Notes: generated from the sequence alone by a model not told the origin. 12,739 bases of DNA from an uncultured Rhodospirillaceae bacterium (GCA_913048145.1 CAJWVP010000042.1:1-12739), one strand, 5' to 3'; shown: positions 1-8,612, counted from the first letter of the stretch. Program-made: numbers and translations.

Positions 1-95
1 TTTAAACTTTCCGTCGGGAAGAAGCGGTACGTTCTGGTCCAACCGCAATCCTAATCTGACCCATGTTCACCTCGCTTAAGCGCGCTGCGGCAGTC

Positions 96-263
96 CTAAC
101 AGTAAAGATCGCGAGCCTCGAGATAATAAAAATCATTTTCGTTCATCTGGGTATAGCACCGGCCACAATTCCCAGTTTTGTCTAGTCGATCTTGCCACAT
201 TTCTGGACCCACCAGCACCCAGATTTTGGCATGTGGCATCCGGCGAACGGTCACTTCAAACAT
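96..263 (-). CDS. Possible small Cys-rich (zinc-finger-like) protein, perhaps truncated
   Basis: An ATG at 263 opens a 55-residue frame ending in TAG at 98-96. I do not recognise the family. The frame could also begin at a GTG at 395, but the added residues look like noise. The C-terminal half has C-G-R-C, then 18 residues, then a Cys as the last residue. Reading the same frame past the TAG gives Asp-Cys, so a C-x2-C/C-x2-C pattern would be complete if the TAG were a sense codon. The frame then continues for about a dozen codons to a second TAG. The spacing resembles four-Cys zinc fingers such as the DksA/TraR type (C-x2-C-x17-C-x2-C), but no other DksA feature is present. It may be a broken gene, a chance frame, or a real short protein. 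No good ribosome binding site precedes the ATG. Confidence 0.25.
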   Translation of the reverse strand: MFEVTVRRMPHAKIWVLVGPEMWQDRLDKTGNCGRCYTQMNENDFYYLEARDLYC

Positions 264-327
264 GGCAAGGCGTGTTAAAATGTGATGTGCCGCACCATCA
301 GCTTTAGTTAGGGGATTTAGAGCGAAC

Positions 328-341
328 CCTTCGTACGAAGG
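328..341. repeat. Perfect 14-bp palindrome
   Basis: CCTTCGTACGAAGG is fully self-complementary with no central spacer. It lies about 65 bp upstream of the ATG at 263 on the minus strand, a reasonable place for an operator. No bound protein can be inferred from the site alone. Confidence 0.5.
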
Positions 342-504
342 TGTCGTGCACGCTTGTCCTTGGAGATGGAATTGCTGAGGGCTATGGGCGCGCACAAAAT
401 GATCATGTTACCTGCCACTTTAAAGCGGACACAGGAACCCCACATCTGAACTTTGGAGCCTCAGTTGTATTTGGTCTCACGCAGACCTATCTCTTAGGCG
501 CGTC

Positions 505-527
505 AAGCGGTTCAACCATAACCGCTT
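505..527. repeat. Hairpin, 8-bp perfect stem
   Basis: AAGCGGTT at 505-512 pairs with AACCGCTT at 520-527 around a 7-nt loop. It is downstream of the YhdP-like gene on the minus strand and could help end or protect that transcript. No run of T follows the stem on either strand, so it is not a standard intrinsic terminator. Confidence 0.4.
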
Positions 528-564
528 AATGCTGCTTCACCTCCCGAACAATGACTTTGATCCT

Positions 565-588
565 GACGCCGCGGAACGCCGTGGCGTC
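565..588 (+). repeat. GC-rich hairpin, 10-bp stem with a 4-nt loop
   Basis: The arms GACGCCGCGG and CCGTGGCGTC flank AACG. One pair is a G-U wobble in plus-strand RNA; in minus-strand RNA the same position is an A-C mismatch. It sits about 100 bp beyond the stop codon of the YhdP-like gene. No T-run follows it. A role as a transcript 3' end is only a guess. Confidence 0.4.
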
Positions 589-687
589 GGCTCACAGACA
601 CCATTGTGCCTTGCCGGAACAGCAAACACGAAGTCGGTTATGTCTTGTTGGAGAACGGTGCTGGCGAATTCCGGCAGACCGGGGGCT

Positions 688-3600
688 CTATTTCAGCTGC
701 AGTTCCGGAGGTTCCTCTTCAAGGACAGACCGTTCCTTACCGGGCTTGCCGATGATACCAAAGACGTTTCGAAGAAAGCCCGGCGTCAGCGCGGACAGCG
801 GGTTGACGGAGACCACCGGCTCCTCAATTGGACCAGTCATGGTATAGGCGGCCGCGAAGATCCCCCCGCCTTTTTCGCCGCCGGTGAACAGATCACCCAA
901 CAGCGGAATTCGGCCAAAGACTGAATTCAAGGCATAGGCAGGGATCACCGTGCCCTCGAGGTCGACCACGTCGGCGTGTCGGAAAATCTTGCCGTTGGCC
1001 GTGAAGCCTAACGCAGTGCCGCTGGCGCGGGCCTCCTTGATCTCGAAGGTGCCTTGATGAAACTCAAAAGGCGCGGACAAGTCACTGAAAGCCAAGCCGT
1101 CGCCCTCCAAAGCGTCCAAGATACCGGTGAGCGCCATAATACTCAGCAAGCGCGCCAATACTGGCGCATTGACCACTCGGTAATCGCGTACCAAGATTTG
1201 TCCCTGCAGCGGCTGTCCCGGGGCCAAGTCATCGAAGGTGCCAGTCACCGAGAGTTCCCCGCCAATCATGTTTTCGTAGTAGTCGAGAAACCTCAGAACC
1301 TTCCCGGCATTGTTTGAGCGCATGGACAAGCGCCGATTAGCATCGGGTCCGGTACGAATGGCCAACTCGAGATCCGCATCATCGGAAATGCGGCTTTTCA
1401 AAAGAACCGTACGCCAGATTTCACCATCGCGTGCAAAGGTTCCGGAAACGTCATAAAGGGTCATGTCGTCTTCTAACCAGACCTTCTTCAGCTCGACCGC
1501 CAGGGTCAGTCGATCCAACAAAGTCTCGCTCGATTCGTCGCCGTTGGAAATTTGGGAAAGCACGTCTTCCCACATGGGTGACAAATCAAAACTATCGCCC
1601 TGGAAACCTGCTTCCCAGGTTCCGTCTGAGCGCGGGATCAAAGAGCCCGCCATATTCGTCCGACCATAGGCGATCTTCTTAAAGTCAATGCGCTCGAGCC
1701 CTGTCCCATCCAGGGCAAATTTCGCAGCGCCCATGACCGACAAATCTCCGGCATCCATCGAGAATTTCGGCATGCCGACAACCAAATCTCCGGCAAGGTT
1801 AAGGGTGACATCGGCCCGTCCCTCTAAGCCTTTCGCTTTGGTCCAACCGAAAGCAGGCGCCGACAGTTTGGCGTCTTTTAGGTCGGCCTGAACACGCAAC
1901 CGCCGATCGACCTTGTCGAGGACCGTGTACTCCAGCTTGGTATCGATCGCGCCTTCGAAGAAATCACCGGGAAACGCTTTCAAATTCAATCCCAGGTCAC
2001 GGATATCGACAACGTCGTCAATCCGCGCATCGATGAGATATCGGCTCCGAAATTCCCGCGTATCGCCAAAGTTCTCCCGCCATGAGAAGGATGCGGGGAT
2101 ACCGTCGAAGGTGGCTTGGCCGGAGACGTCCAAGCCGCGTTTGTCCACACGTAGATCGAGCTGACCCTTGCTTATCCCCCGTCCCCTAAAAACGCGGGCC
2201 ATGGTCACGTCTCGGAGCCGCGATCGTGCCCAGACCTGAATCTCGTCCCACCCGAGCGTCTTTTCCACAATGAAGAACAACTTCAGCCGGGTCGACGCCT
2301 GACCTTTCGTCTGGGCCGGCTTGATGCCCAGCGTCGAGGCGAACTCCAACGGCTTCTGATTAACGTAATCCAGCTGTGACGCCACGGGCCCGTCAATCTT
2401 GAGGTCAATGTCTGCTAATTGGTCGTACTGATCGAGGCCGGTCAAGGCGATCGAACCGCCGCGGATGGTCATACCGTGCGCATGGGCTTTATCCACGTGG
2501 ATCATATAGGTAGATTTATCAAACACGATGTGCGCACTATCAACCGTCACCGCCGGCAAGGGTGGCAGATAGTCGACAACCACGTTTTTCGCTTTCATGG
2601 TCCCGGCTAGTTCGTCAACGACCAACGCGCCAGACGGTTCCAATCGGAACCGGCCCTTGAAATCCAATTGCGGAACCACGCCTTTGGAGATATGTGAGAA
2701 CACCCAGGCGCGCGGGTCACTGCCCAGGGTCTTCGGCCAAACGTCCGGAAACTGACTCACGGACAAATTGGTCATGGCAGCAGCCAAATCCAATGCAACC
2801 GGCGCATCGGGCTGACCGATACCAATGACCCTCCCCGACAACGAGATTTTTGGTCCGTTGAGATCGGCGTCAAATTCGGTAAACCTCCAGTTGGTGCCGT
2901 TGTTTTCAAATGATCCTTTGAGACTTAACGCCCTCAAGGGTAGGTGATGGGATATTGGCGCCGGCAGGGCAAGCGTCTTTCCCGGTGCCATTTGCACCTC
3001 TAGTTTCTCAATCTGCCCATTTTTCGCGCGACTGAAGTAACTAGCCTCTAATTTTATGGTCTGAACATCCATGGGCCGTTCAAACGGCTTCGGCAGGTGT
3101 ATCTTACCGGCGCCGCCGCTCAGGTTAATGCCAAATCGATCGACCTTGCCATCGATGGGCATACCGAAGGAAAGCCGACCGCTGAAGGGGACTTCAAAGT
3201 TTCTCAGCAACGCCAAGTCGCTTGACACCGAAGCGAATATTGCCGGCAATACCTCGTCAAAGTTCACATCGAGCTCAAGGCGTTTCGATTGAGTGAGGTA
3301 TTCGGCCCGAACTTCAAAGGCGGTTTGGCGCTGATCGCCGTCGAGAATTAGGGACATCTCGCCGTTCAACCGGTCGATAAAACGGCTGATACGCATATCC
3401 GCCGCCGACATGTGCCACGACTTGCCAAGGACTTGATCAGTCAATGTTATGTCTGCGCCGATAATGGCGATACGGGCGAGGTAGCTTAGCAAGTCATTTT
3501 GGCGTCCCGGATCTAACAGAGTATCGATCAGACCGACAGCGACCGCGCCTGCGGCGGGCCCTTGGGCACCAAAGCCAACATCGATGTTACCGTCGCGATC

Positions 3601-3987
3601 GCGACGAAACCTGAGGCTAGGCCCAAAGAGATCGATGCTTTTGGGTGCGAGTTTACCTTGGATCAACGCGTCACCGCTGATGGAAAATGCGGCCTCGGGA
3701 ATGGACCCTATGGTCGTGCCTTTCTGATCCACCACCTGAACATTCAGGACCCGGATATCAAGCGCACGTTCCCAACCCGCCCAGGTCAGGATAGTCTCGC
3801 CCATGCGGAGCGAAATTTCGCGGTTCCCTTGATTGACAGCCGCCTCAATATAAGGGCTGAGAAAACCGATAGGAATTGGGCCCTGGGAGAATTGCCACGC
3901 AATGAACATCACCACTATTGCGGCGCCGACTACAAGCCCACCAAGAAGATGGATAAATCCACGAAATGTTCGTTTGATTACGGCCAA
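688..3987 (-). CDS. YhdP/AsmA-like large envelope protein (DUF3971 / AsmA-like C-terminal domain)
   Basis: This is a membrane-anchored protein of about 1,100 residues. The family (YhdP, TamB, AsmA) forms long beta-rich periplasmic grooves thought to carry phospholipid toward the outer membrane; that role is family knowledge. Seen here: one N-terminal membrane segment at about residues 10-31, no cleavable signal, then a very long beta-strand-rich body. The C-terminal part (about residues 880-1070) has the typical AsmA-like end, including NAPVLARLLSIMALTGILDA and a Tyr-Ala-Leu-Asn ... PLLGDLFTGG stretch. The proline-rich tail after it is variable. Length is in the range of alphaproteobacterial members. 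The start is uncertain: a TTG at 3987 puts the basic residues directly before the membrane helix and has an AGG upstream; a GTG at 4038 would add 17 residues but has no clear ribosome binding site. The gene is divergent from glnE, with 35 or 86 bp between starts. Confidence 0.88.
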   Translation of the reverse strand: MAVIKRTFRGFIHLLGGLVVGAAIVVMFIAWQFSQGPIPIGFLSPYIEAAVNQGNREISLRMGETILTWAGWERALDIRVLNVQVVDQKGTTIGSIPEAAFSISGDALIQGKLAPKSIDLFGPSLRFRRDRDGNIDVGFGAQGPAAGAVAVGLIDTLLDPGRQNDLLSYLARIAIIGADITLTDQVLGKSWHMSAADMRISRFIDRLNGEMSLILDGDQRQTAFEVRAEYLTQSKRLELDVNFDEVLPAIFASVSSDLALLRNFEVPFSGRLSFGMPIDGKVDRFGINLSGGAGKIHLPKPFERPMDVQTIKLEASYFSRAKNGQIEKLEVQMAPGKTLALPAPISHHLPLRALSLKGSFENNGTNWRFTEFDADLNGPKISLSGRVIGIGQPDAPVALDLAAAMTNLSVSQFPDVWPKTLGSDPRAWVFSHISKGVVPQLDFKGRFRLEPSGALVVDELAGTMKAKNVVVDYLPPLPAVTVDSAHIVFDKSTYMIHVDKAHAHGMTIRGGSIALTGLDQYDQLADIDLKIDGPVASQLDYVNQKPLEFASTLGIKPAQTKGQASTRLKLFFIVEKTLGWDEIQVWARSRLRDVTMARVFRGRGISKGQLDLRVDKRGLDVSGQATFDGIPASFSWRENFGDTREFRSRYLIDARIDDVVDIRDLGLNLKAFPGDFFEGAIDTKLEYTVLDKVDRRLRVQADLKDAKLSAPAFGWTKAKGLEGRADVTLNLAGDLVVGMPKFSMDAGDLSVMGAAKFALDGTGLERIDFKKIAYGRTNMAGSLIPRSDGTWEAGFQGDSFDLSPMWEDVLSQISNGDESSETLLDRLTLAVELKKVWLEDDMTLYDVSGTFARDGEIWRTVLLKSRISDDADLELAIRTGPDANRRLSMRSNNAGKVLRFLDYYENMIGGELSVTGTFDDLAPGQPLQGQILVRDYRVVNAPVLARLLSIMALTGILDALEGDGLAFSDLSAPFEFHQGTFEIKEARASGTALGFTANGKIFRHADVVDLEGTVIPAYALNSVFGRIPLLGDLFTGGEKGGGIFAAAYTMTGPIEEPVVSVNPLSALTPGFLRNVFGIIGKPGKERSVLEEEPPELQLK

Positions 3988-4073
3988 GGTTACCTGCCCA
4001 AAATATGTCTCGGCGTGCCACTTGACCCGACAAGCCACTTCCCGCAGTGTGCCAGAGGTTGGGGCGAAATATT

Positions 4074-7000
4074 ATGACTCATTTCCGCCTTATTGACATG
4101 CTTTCTGACATTCCCCGGCCTCATAATATGGACGCCGTCCATGCCGGTTTGTCGAATTGGCGCGCCGCAGTGGCGGAACGACCCACCGATACGCCGTCGC
4201 AACAACGACTTGCCGATGTCGCGGAAGCCATTGAACGCGAACCTGGCTCGAAGGCGTTGTTGGAAGCGATCTTCGGCAATAGCTTATTCCTCTCGCAATG
4301 CGTGAACCGTGACCCCGAATTCTTTTGCAATCTGGTGTGCGACGGCGCGAACGACAGCGCCGCCGCCATCCTTCAAGATATCGCAGAAAAGGGCAAACAT
4401 TCCCTTAATAATAAGCAGTTAATGCAGGCGGTGCGCGTTGCGAAACGCCGTATGGCGCTAGTGATCGCTGTTGCTGATCTGGGAAATGTCTGGGATCTCA
4501 ACAAAATCACAAGGAAGCTGAGCGAAACCGCCGACGCCACGTTGTCGACGGCGGTGGCCCATCTCATCCGCGAGGGGGCCAGAATGGACGCGTTTGAGCT
4601 TGCGGATCGCGAACACCCCGAAAACGGGTCAGGACTAATAGTCATCGGCATGGGGAAATTGGGCGCCTTCGAGCTCAACTATTCCAGCGATATTGATTTA
4701 ATCATTTTCTACGACTCGGATCGCATTTCCACGGCCAACCCCGACAAATTGCAGAACCACATGGTGCGCCTCGCCCGCAGCCTAGTTAGGTTCATGGATG
4801 AACGGACCGCCGACGGGTATGTGTTCCGGACGGACTTGCGTCTCCGTCCCGACCCCGGTGCCACGCCCCTCGCCGTCTCGGTGAACGCCGCGGAAACATA
4901 TTACGAAAGCCTCGGCCAGAATTGGGAGCGGGCCGCAATGATCAAGGCCCGGCCGGTGGCCGGGGATCTGGACGCCGGCGCAGCGTTCCTTAAACATCTG
5001 TCACCTTTCGTCTGGCGCAAAAGCCTTGATTTCGCTGCTATCCAAGATATTCATTCCATCAAACGCCAAATAAACGCCCATCGGGGTGGCTTGGCCGTCG
5101 GCGCGGAGGGGCATAATATTAAATTGGGTGCCGGCGGTATTCGCGAGATCGAATTCTTTGCCCAGACCCAACAGCTCATCTGGGGCGGGCGCGAGCCGGG
5201 GCTGCGATCGCCCTACACGGTCCAGGCCCTTCAGGATCTGGTCGCCTTCGGCCTGTGTGATCAAGATGTCGCCGATGACTTGACCGTGTCCTATCGATTT
5301 TTGCGCCGGGTCGAGCATCGTCTTCAGATGATCAACGATGAACAAACCCAGACGTTGCCCGAAGGCCACGAGTTTGATCACCTGGCGACATTCCTGGGTT
5401 ACGACACGGCCGACGAATTCCGCGATCATGTGCACCATCATCTCAATCGCACCCAGGAACACTACTCGAAGCTGTTCGCCAGCTCGCCCTCACTCAGCGG
5501 CCAGGGCAAGGGCAACCTCGCATTTACGGGCGCCGATTCCGATCCCGACACGCTAAAGACGATTGGCTCCATGGGTTTCCACAATCCAACCCGCGTCGAC
5601 GCGGCGATCCGCGGCTGGCACCACGGCCGCTATCGCGCGGTGCGCAGCACGCGGGCCCGAGAAATTCTTACAGAACTTCTACCCAGCCTCCTGGCTGCCA
5701 TGAGTGCCACCCCGGACCCCGACACCGCATTGTTGAAGTTCGACGAATTTCTTCAGGGTCTGCCGGCCGGCGTACAGTTATTCTCCATGATCCAGGCAAA
5801 CCCACAGCTGATGACACTCCTGGCCGAGATCATGGGGATGGCGCCCCGCCTTGCCGACCATCTGAGCAGCCGGCCGGCAGTCTTGGACAGCTTTCTCACC
5901 CCAGATTTCTCTCAGTCGCTCCCCTCGGCCAGCGAAATTAAAGAGGAATTAAGTCGATACCTAGCCCGCGCCGAATATATGGAGGATGTCCTCAACTTCA
6001 GTCGGCGATGGGCGCACGACCGCCGGTTTCAGGTAGGCGTTCAACAATTACGCGGACTGATACCTCCAGCCGAGGCCGCAACTGCCCTTAGCAATATCGC
6101 CGAGGCCGTGGTGGACTGCTTGTTCAAACCGGTTCATGCCGAATTCATCGAAACCCACGGCGTCATCGAGGGCAGTGATGTCGCCGTATTGGCGCTGGGC
6201 AAACTAGGAAGCCGCGAAATGACGACCAACTCCGATCTTGATCTTGTGATCATTTACGGGGCGCCTGCGGACGCCGCTGGCTCAGACGGTGCGAAAACGC
6301 TTTCAGTCCCTCAGTACTTTGCGCGCCTGTCGCAACGCCTTATCAACGCGTTGACCGCGTTGACGCCAGAAGGGGGGCTGTTCGAGGTAGACATGCGTCT
6401 GCGGCCATCAGGGAATTCTGGTCCCATCGCTACAACCATCGAGGCCTTTGCCGCCTATCACGCCGACCAGGCGTGGACGTGGGAGCACATGGCGTTGACG
6501 CGCGCCCGGATAATCTCCGCGACCAGTGACAAAATTCAGAGCGATGTGGAAGATACCATCCAACGCGTTCTTACCACCCCGCGTGCGCCTCAGCCCCTGC
6601 TTCGCGATGTCGCCGATATGCGTGCCCGACTGGCGCGCGAAAAGCCGGCGGACTGCCTTTGGTCTCTGAAGCAATTGCGCGGCGGCATGGTCGATATCGA
6701 ATTCATCGCCCAATATCTGGCGTTGCGCCATGCAGCGGAGAACCCAGATATTTTGAACAGCGAAACCTTGGCCCTTCTACAGAACCTAACGCGGGCCGGC
6801 TATCTGAACGCGTCAAGCGGCGCTCTCCTGGGTGACGCACTGACGATGTTTCAAGCGCTGCAAGGTACGCTGAGCCTAACCATCGAAGACGAGATCACCT
6901 CGCAGCGCGTTGACACGTTTTCGGATGCGCTCAAGGCCCGATTGGCGGATGTTGACAAATACGCAGATTTCAATGCCCTGGAAGCAAAAGTCGTGGGTAC

Positions 7001-7088
7001 GGCATCGAAGGTATTCAACCTGTTCCAGGAGATCATCGACACGCCGGCGAGCCAACTTCCTGCGTTAAAGCAGGAGCCTGAAGCCTAG
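4074..7088 (+). CDS. glnE: Bifunctional glutamine synthetase adenylyltransferase/adenylyl-removing enzyme
   Basis: GlnE attaches AMP to, and removes it from, a tyrosine of glutamine synthetase, switching nitrogen assimilation off and on under control of PII and glutamine. Two nucleotidyltransferase domains are visible. The N-terminal adenylyl-removing domain has G-M-G-K-L-G at about residue 192 and S-D-I-D with Asp206/Asp208, followed by D-L-R-L-R-P. The C-terminal adenylyltransferase domain has A-L-G-K-L-G at about 708 and S-D-L-D with Asp721/Asp723, followed by D-M-R-L-R-P near 774. The product is 1,004 residues, normal for alphaproteobacteria, and both active sites look intact. I chose ATG 4074 because GGGGCGA lies about 8 bp upstream; GTG 4047 in the same frame would add 9 poorly typical residues. 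A 6-bp inverted repeat (7058-7063 with 7070-7075) lies in the last codons, without a T-run. Cytoplasmic. Confidence 0.96.
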   Translation: MTHFRLIDMLSDIPRPHNMDAVHAGLSNWRAAVAERPTDTPSQQRLADVAEAIEREPGSKALLEAIFGNSLFLSQCVNRDPEFFCNLVCDGANDSAAAILQDIAEKGKHSLNNKQLMQAVRVAKRRMALVIAVADLGNVWDLNKITRKLSETADATLSTAVAHLIREGARMDAFELADREHPENGSGLIVIGMGKLGAFELNYSSDIDLIIFYDSDRISTANPDKLQNHMVRLARSLVRFMDERTADGYVFRTDLRLRPDPGATPLAVSVNAAETYYESLGQNWERAAMIKARPVAGDLDAGAAFLKHLSPFVWRKSLDFAAIQDIHSIKRQINAHRGGLAVGAEGHNIKLGAGGIREIEFFAQTQQLIWGGREPGLRSPYTVQALQDLVAFGLCDQDVADDLTVSYRFLRRVEHRLQMINDEQTQTLPEGHEFDHLATFLGYDTADEFRDHVHHHLNRTQEHYSKLFASSPSLSGQGKGNLAFTGADSDPDTLKTIGSMGFHNPTRVDAAIRGWHHGRYRAVRSTRAREILTELLPSLLAAMSATPDPDTALLKFDEFLQGLPAGVQLFSMIQANPQLMTLLAEIMGMAPRLADHLSSRPAVLDSFLTPDFSQSLPSASEIKEELSRYLARAEYMEDVLNFSRRWAHDRRFQVGVQQLRGLIPPAEAATALSNIAEAVVDCLFKPVHAEFIETHGVIEGSDVAVLALGKLGSREMTTNSDLDLVIIYGAPADAAGSDGAKTLSVPQYFARLSQRLINALTALTPEGGLFEVDMRLRPSGNSGPIATTIEAFAAYHADQAWTWEHMALTRARIISATSDKIQSDVEDTIQRVLTTPRAPQPLLRDVADMRARLAREKPADCLWSLKQLRGGMVDIEFIAQYLALRHAAENPDILNSETLALLQNLTRAGYLNASSGALLGDALTMFQALQGTLSLTIEDEITSQRVDTFSDALKARLADVDKYADFNALEAKVVGTASKVFNLFQEIIDTPASQLPALKQEPEA

Positions 7089-7338
7089 GCGGCAAATGCA
7101 TGAGTCCCTCCACCAGGATTGCGGATATGGTCACAAACGGTGAATGGGCGGACTTCACATAACATGTCGACGTATACCCGTGGGCATTGGCTATCTGGCG
7201 CTGGTAGGAAATCAAGAGCTAGGCCACAAATGGGCCAAGGGCGCACGGCACGCTAAGTTATCGCAAGAGGACGACGCTTGATTTTCTCCCCTGCGGATAC
7301 GATTTTACCTCTAGTGTCTGTTTGACAAGGATGATCCT

Positions 7339-7803
7339 ATGACCGTCAATATTGGCGACGAGGCGCCCGATTTCGACCTTCCCACATATTCCGATACCCG
7401 CCTGTCTCTCAGGACTCTCAGGGGCAAGAACGTAGTCCTGTATTTCTATCCGAAGGATATGACCCCTGGCTGCACGACCGAGGCGCAGGATTTTCGCGAC
7501 CTCGCCGACGCCTTCGCCAAGACAAATACTCTTATTGTCGGCGCTTCAAAGGACAGTCCCGAACGCCATGTAAAGTTTAAGGCCAAGAATAATCTCAATT
7601 TCGATCTCCTGGCGGACGAAGACGGTAGCCTGTGCGAAGCCTATGGCGTGTGGCAATTGAAGAAATTCATGGGTCGCGAGTTCATGGGGATTGTCCGCAC
7701 CACCTTCTTGATCGATTCGTCGGGCGTCATTCGCGAAATCTGGCCGAAGGTCAAGGTAAAGGCTCATGCCGAAGCGGTCCTCGAAGCAGCGAAGGCACTC
7801 TAG
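7339..7803 (+). CDS. bcp: Bcp/PrxQ-type peroxiredoxin (thiol peroxidase)
   Basis: This enzyme reduces hydrogen peroxide and organic hydroperoxides with electrons from thioredoxin or a similar thiol donor; cytoplasmic. The 154-residue protein matches the usual family length. The peroxidatic site is P-x3-T-P-G-C with Cys45, preceded by the F-Y-P-K segment, and the supporting Arg lies near residue 120 (V-R-T-T-F-L-I-D). The resolving Cys that lies five residues later in E. coli Bcp (Cys50) is Gln here. A second Cys is at 99 (S-L-C-E-A-Y-G-V), a position also occupied in E. coli Bcp. The protein may therefore work as a 1-Cys enzyme or use Cys99 or an outside thiol. AAGGAT about 8 bp upstream supports ATG 7339. 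The 250-bp gap after glnE shows no clear terminator, so its own promoter is possible but not proven. The DUF455 gene follows almost without spacing. Confidence 0.95.
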   Translation: MTVNIGDEAPDFDLPTYSDTRLSLRTLRGKNVVLYFYPKDMTPGCTTEAQDFRDLADAFAKTNTLIVGASKDSPERHVKFKAKNNLNFDLLADEDGSLCEAYGVWQLKKFMGREFMGIVRTTFLIDSSGVIREIWPKVKVKAHAEAVLEAAKAL

Positions 7804-7805
7804 CA

Positions 7806-8612
7806 CTGGAGCTATACCCGGCCACGCTTCGCGATGCCGCCTGCGCGGTGCTGTGCGATCCGGACCCGAAGGGCAAAGTGCACCGCACCCGAGAAGCCGT
7901 CAGCGCTTGGCGGGCCGGCGACCTTTCTAACCTAGGTGACGCACGTCCTCCGGACAACCCAGCCCGGCCGGTTCGGCCCGAATTGAAAGCCCCACGGGAT
8001 ATGCCGCGTCGGCACAAAGGCGGAATTGCCGGTCGTCAGGCTTTCGTCCATGCCATCGCACACATTGAATTCAACGCCATAGACCTGGCGTGGGACATGG
8101 TGGCCCGCTTCGAAAACCCTGAACTACCGCGCGCCTTCTATGACGATTGGGTCGGCGTCGCCCACGACGAAGCCGAGCACTTCGCCCTTCTCAGTCGTCA
8201 CCTGGTCGACATGGGTATCACCTACGGCGATCTGCCAGCCCATAACGGCCTTTGGGAGGCCGCCTCCAGTACGCACCATGACGTGCTGGCGCGCCTCGCT
8301 CTGGTGCCCATGGTCCTCGAGGCACGCGGACTTGATACGACACCCACAGCAGTCGCCCGCCTGGAAGGCAATGGCGACACCGCGACAGCGGCCATTCTGG
8401 CAAAAATTGGCCGAGAGGAGATTCCCCATGTAGCCGCAGGCGTGCGTTGGTTCGAATATGTTGCGACAAACCGTGGCCTGGATCCCGTAGCCACGTTCCA
8501 CGACTTGGTGGCGAAGCTGTTCGCCGGCTCCATCAAACCTCCCTTCAATGCCCAGGCCCGGATCGCCGCCGGTATGTCAGAAGCCTATTTCCGACCCTAC
8601 GAAAGTAACTGA
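7806..8612 (+). CDS. DUF455 ferritin-like (putative di-iron) protein; start uncertain
   Basis: The sequence fits the DUF455 family, a helical ferritin-like fold of unproven function. Family-like sequence starts at A-T-L-R-D-A-A-C-A-V-L and runs to the end. Counting from the CTG at 7806 (268 residues), candidate metal ligands are Glu88 (H-I-E-F-N-A), Glu122/His125 (D-E-A-E-H-F), Glu172 (L-E-A-R-G-L-D) and Glu205/His208 (E-E-I-P-H). This E, E-x2-H, E, E-x2-H layout is that of a four-helix di-iron carboxylate site. The start is a puzzle. In this frame there is no ATG, GTG or TTG between GTG 7650, deep inside bcp, and GTG 7848, which would cut off conserved residues. CTG 7806 lies two bases after the bcp stop with GAAGG about 10 bp upstream, which suggests translational coupling. 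No signal peptide; probably cytoplasmic. The family call is firm, the start is not. Confidence 0.88.
   Translation: MELYPATLRDAACAVLCDPDPKGKVHRTREAVSAWRAGDLSNLGDARPPDNPARPVRPELKAPRDMPRRHKGGIAGRQAFVHAIAHIEFNAIDLAWDMVARFENPELPRAFYDDWVGVAHDEAEHFALLSRHLVDMGITYGDLPAHNGLWEAASSTHHDVLARLALVPMVLEARGLDTTPTAVARLEGNGDTATAAILAKIGREEIPHVAAGVRWFEYVATNRGLDPVATFHDLVAKLFAGSIKPPFNAQARIAAGMSEAYFRPYESN

Larger units (their letters stand above)
1..687. other. Left-end region without a confident gene
   Basis: No reading frame here looks like a recognisable full gene. It lies downstream of the YhdP-like gene, which ends at 688 on the minus strand. What can be seen is a short minus-strand frame ending at 96 with paired cysteines, a perfect 14-bp palindrome at 328-341, and hairpins at 505-527 and 565-588. 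Several other frames of 60-130 codons overlap each other on the plus strand; they lack domain motifs and look like chance frames. The stretch could be spacer plus remnants of a degraded gene. Confidence 0.5.

Noticed and set aside
3..64. 20-codon frame on the minus strand with a GAGG before its ATG
   Set aside because: It ends quickly in TAA, has no recognisable sequence, and an overlapping frame reads equally well; too short to support.
529..924. 131-codon open frame on the plus strand
   Set aside because: Its second half is antisense to the conserved end of the YhdP-like gene, and the first half has no motif.
3562..4077. 171-codon open frame on the plus strand
   Set aside because: It lies opposite the YhdP-like gene, whose protein is well supported; composition and lack of any motif mark it as a shadow.
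7089..7338. Possible promoter TTGATT-N17-GATTTT and short frames in the gap before bcp
   Set aside because: The -10 match is only three of six bases and the frames are random-looking; nothing firm can be claimed.
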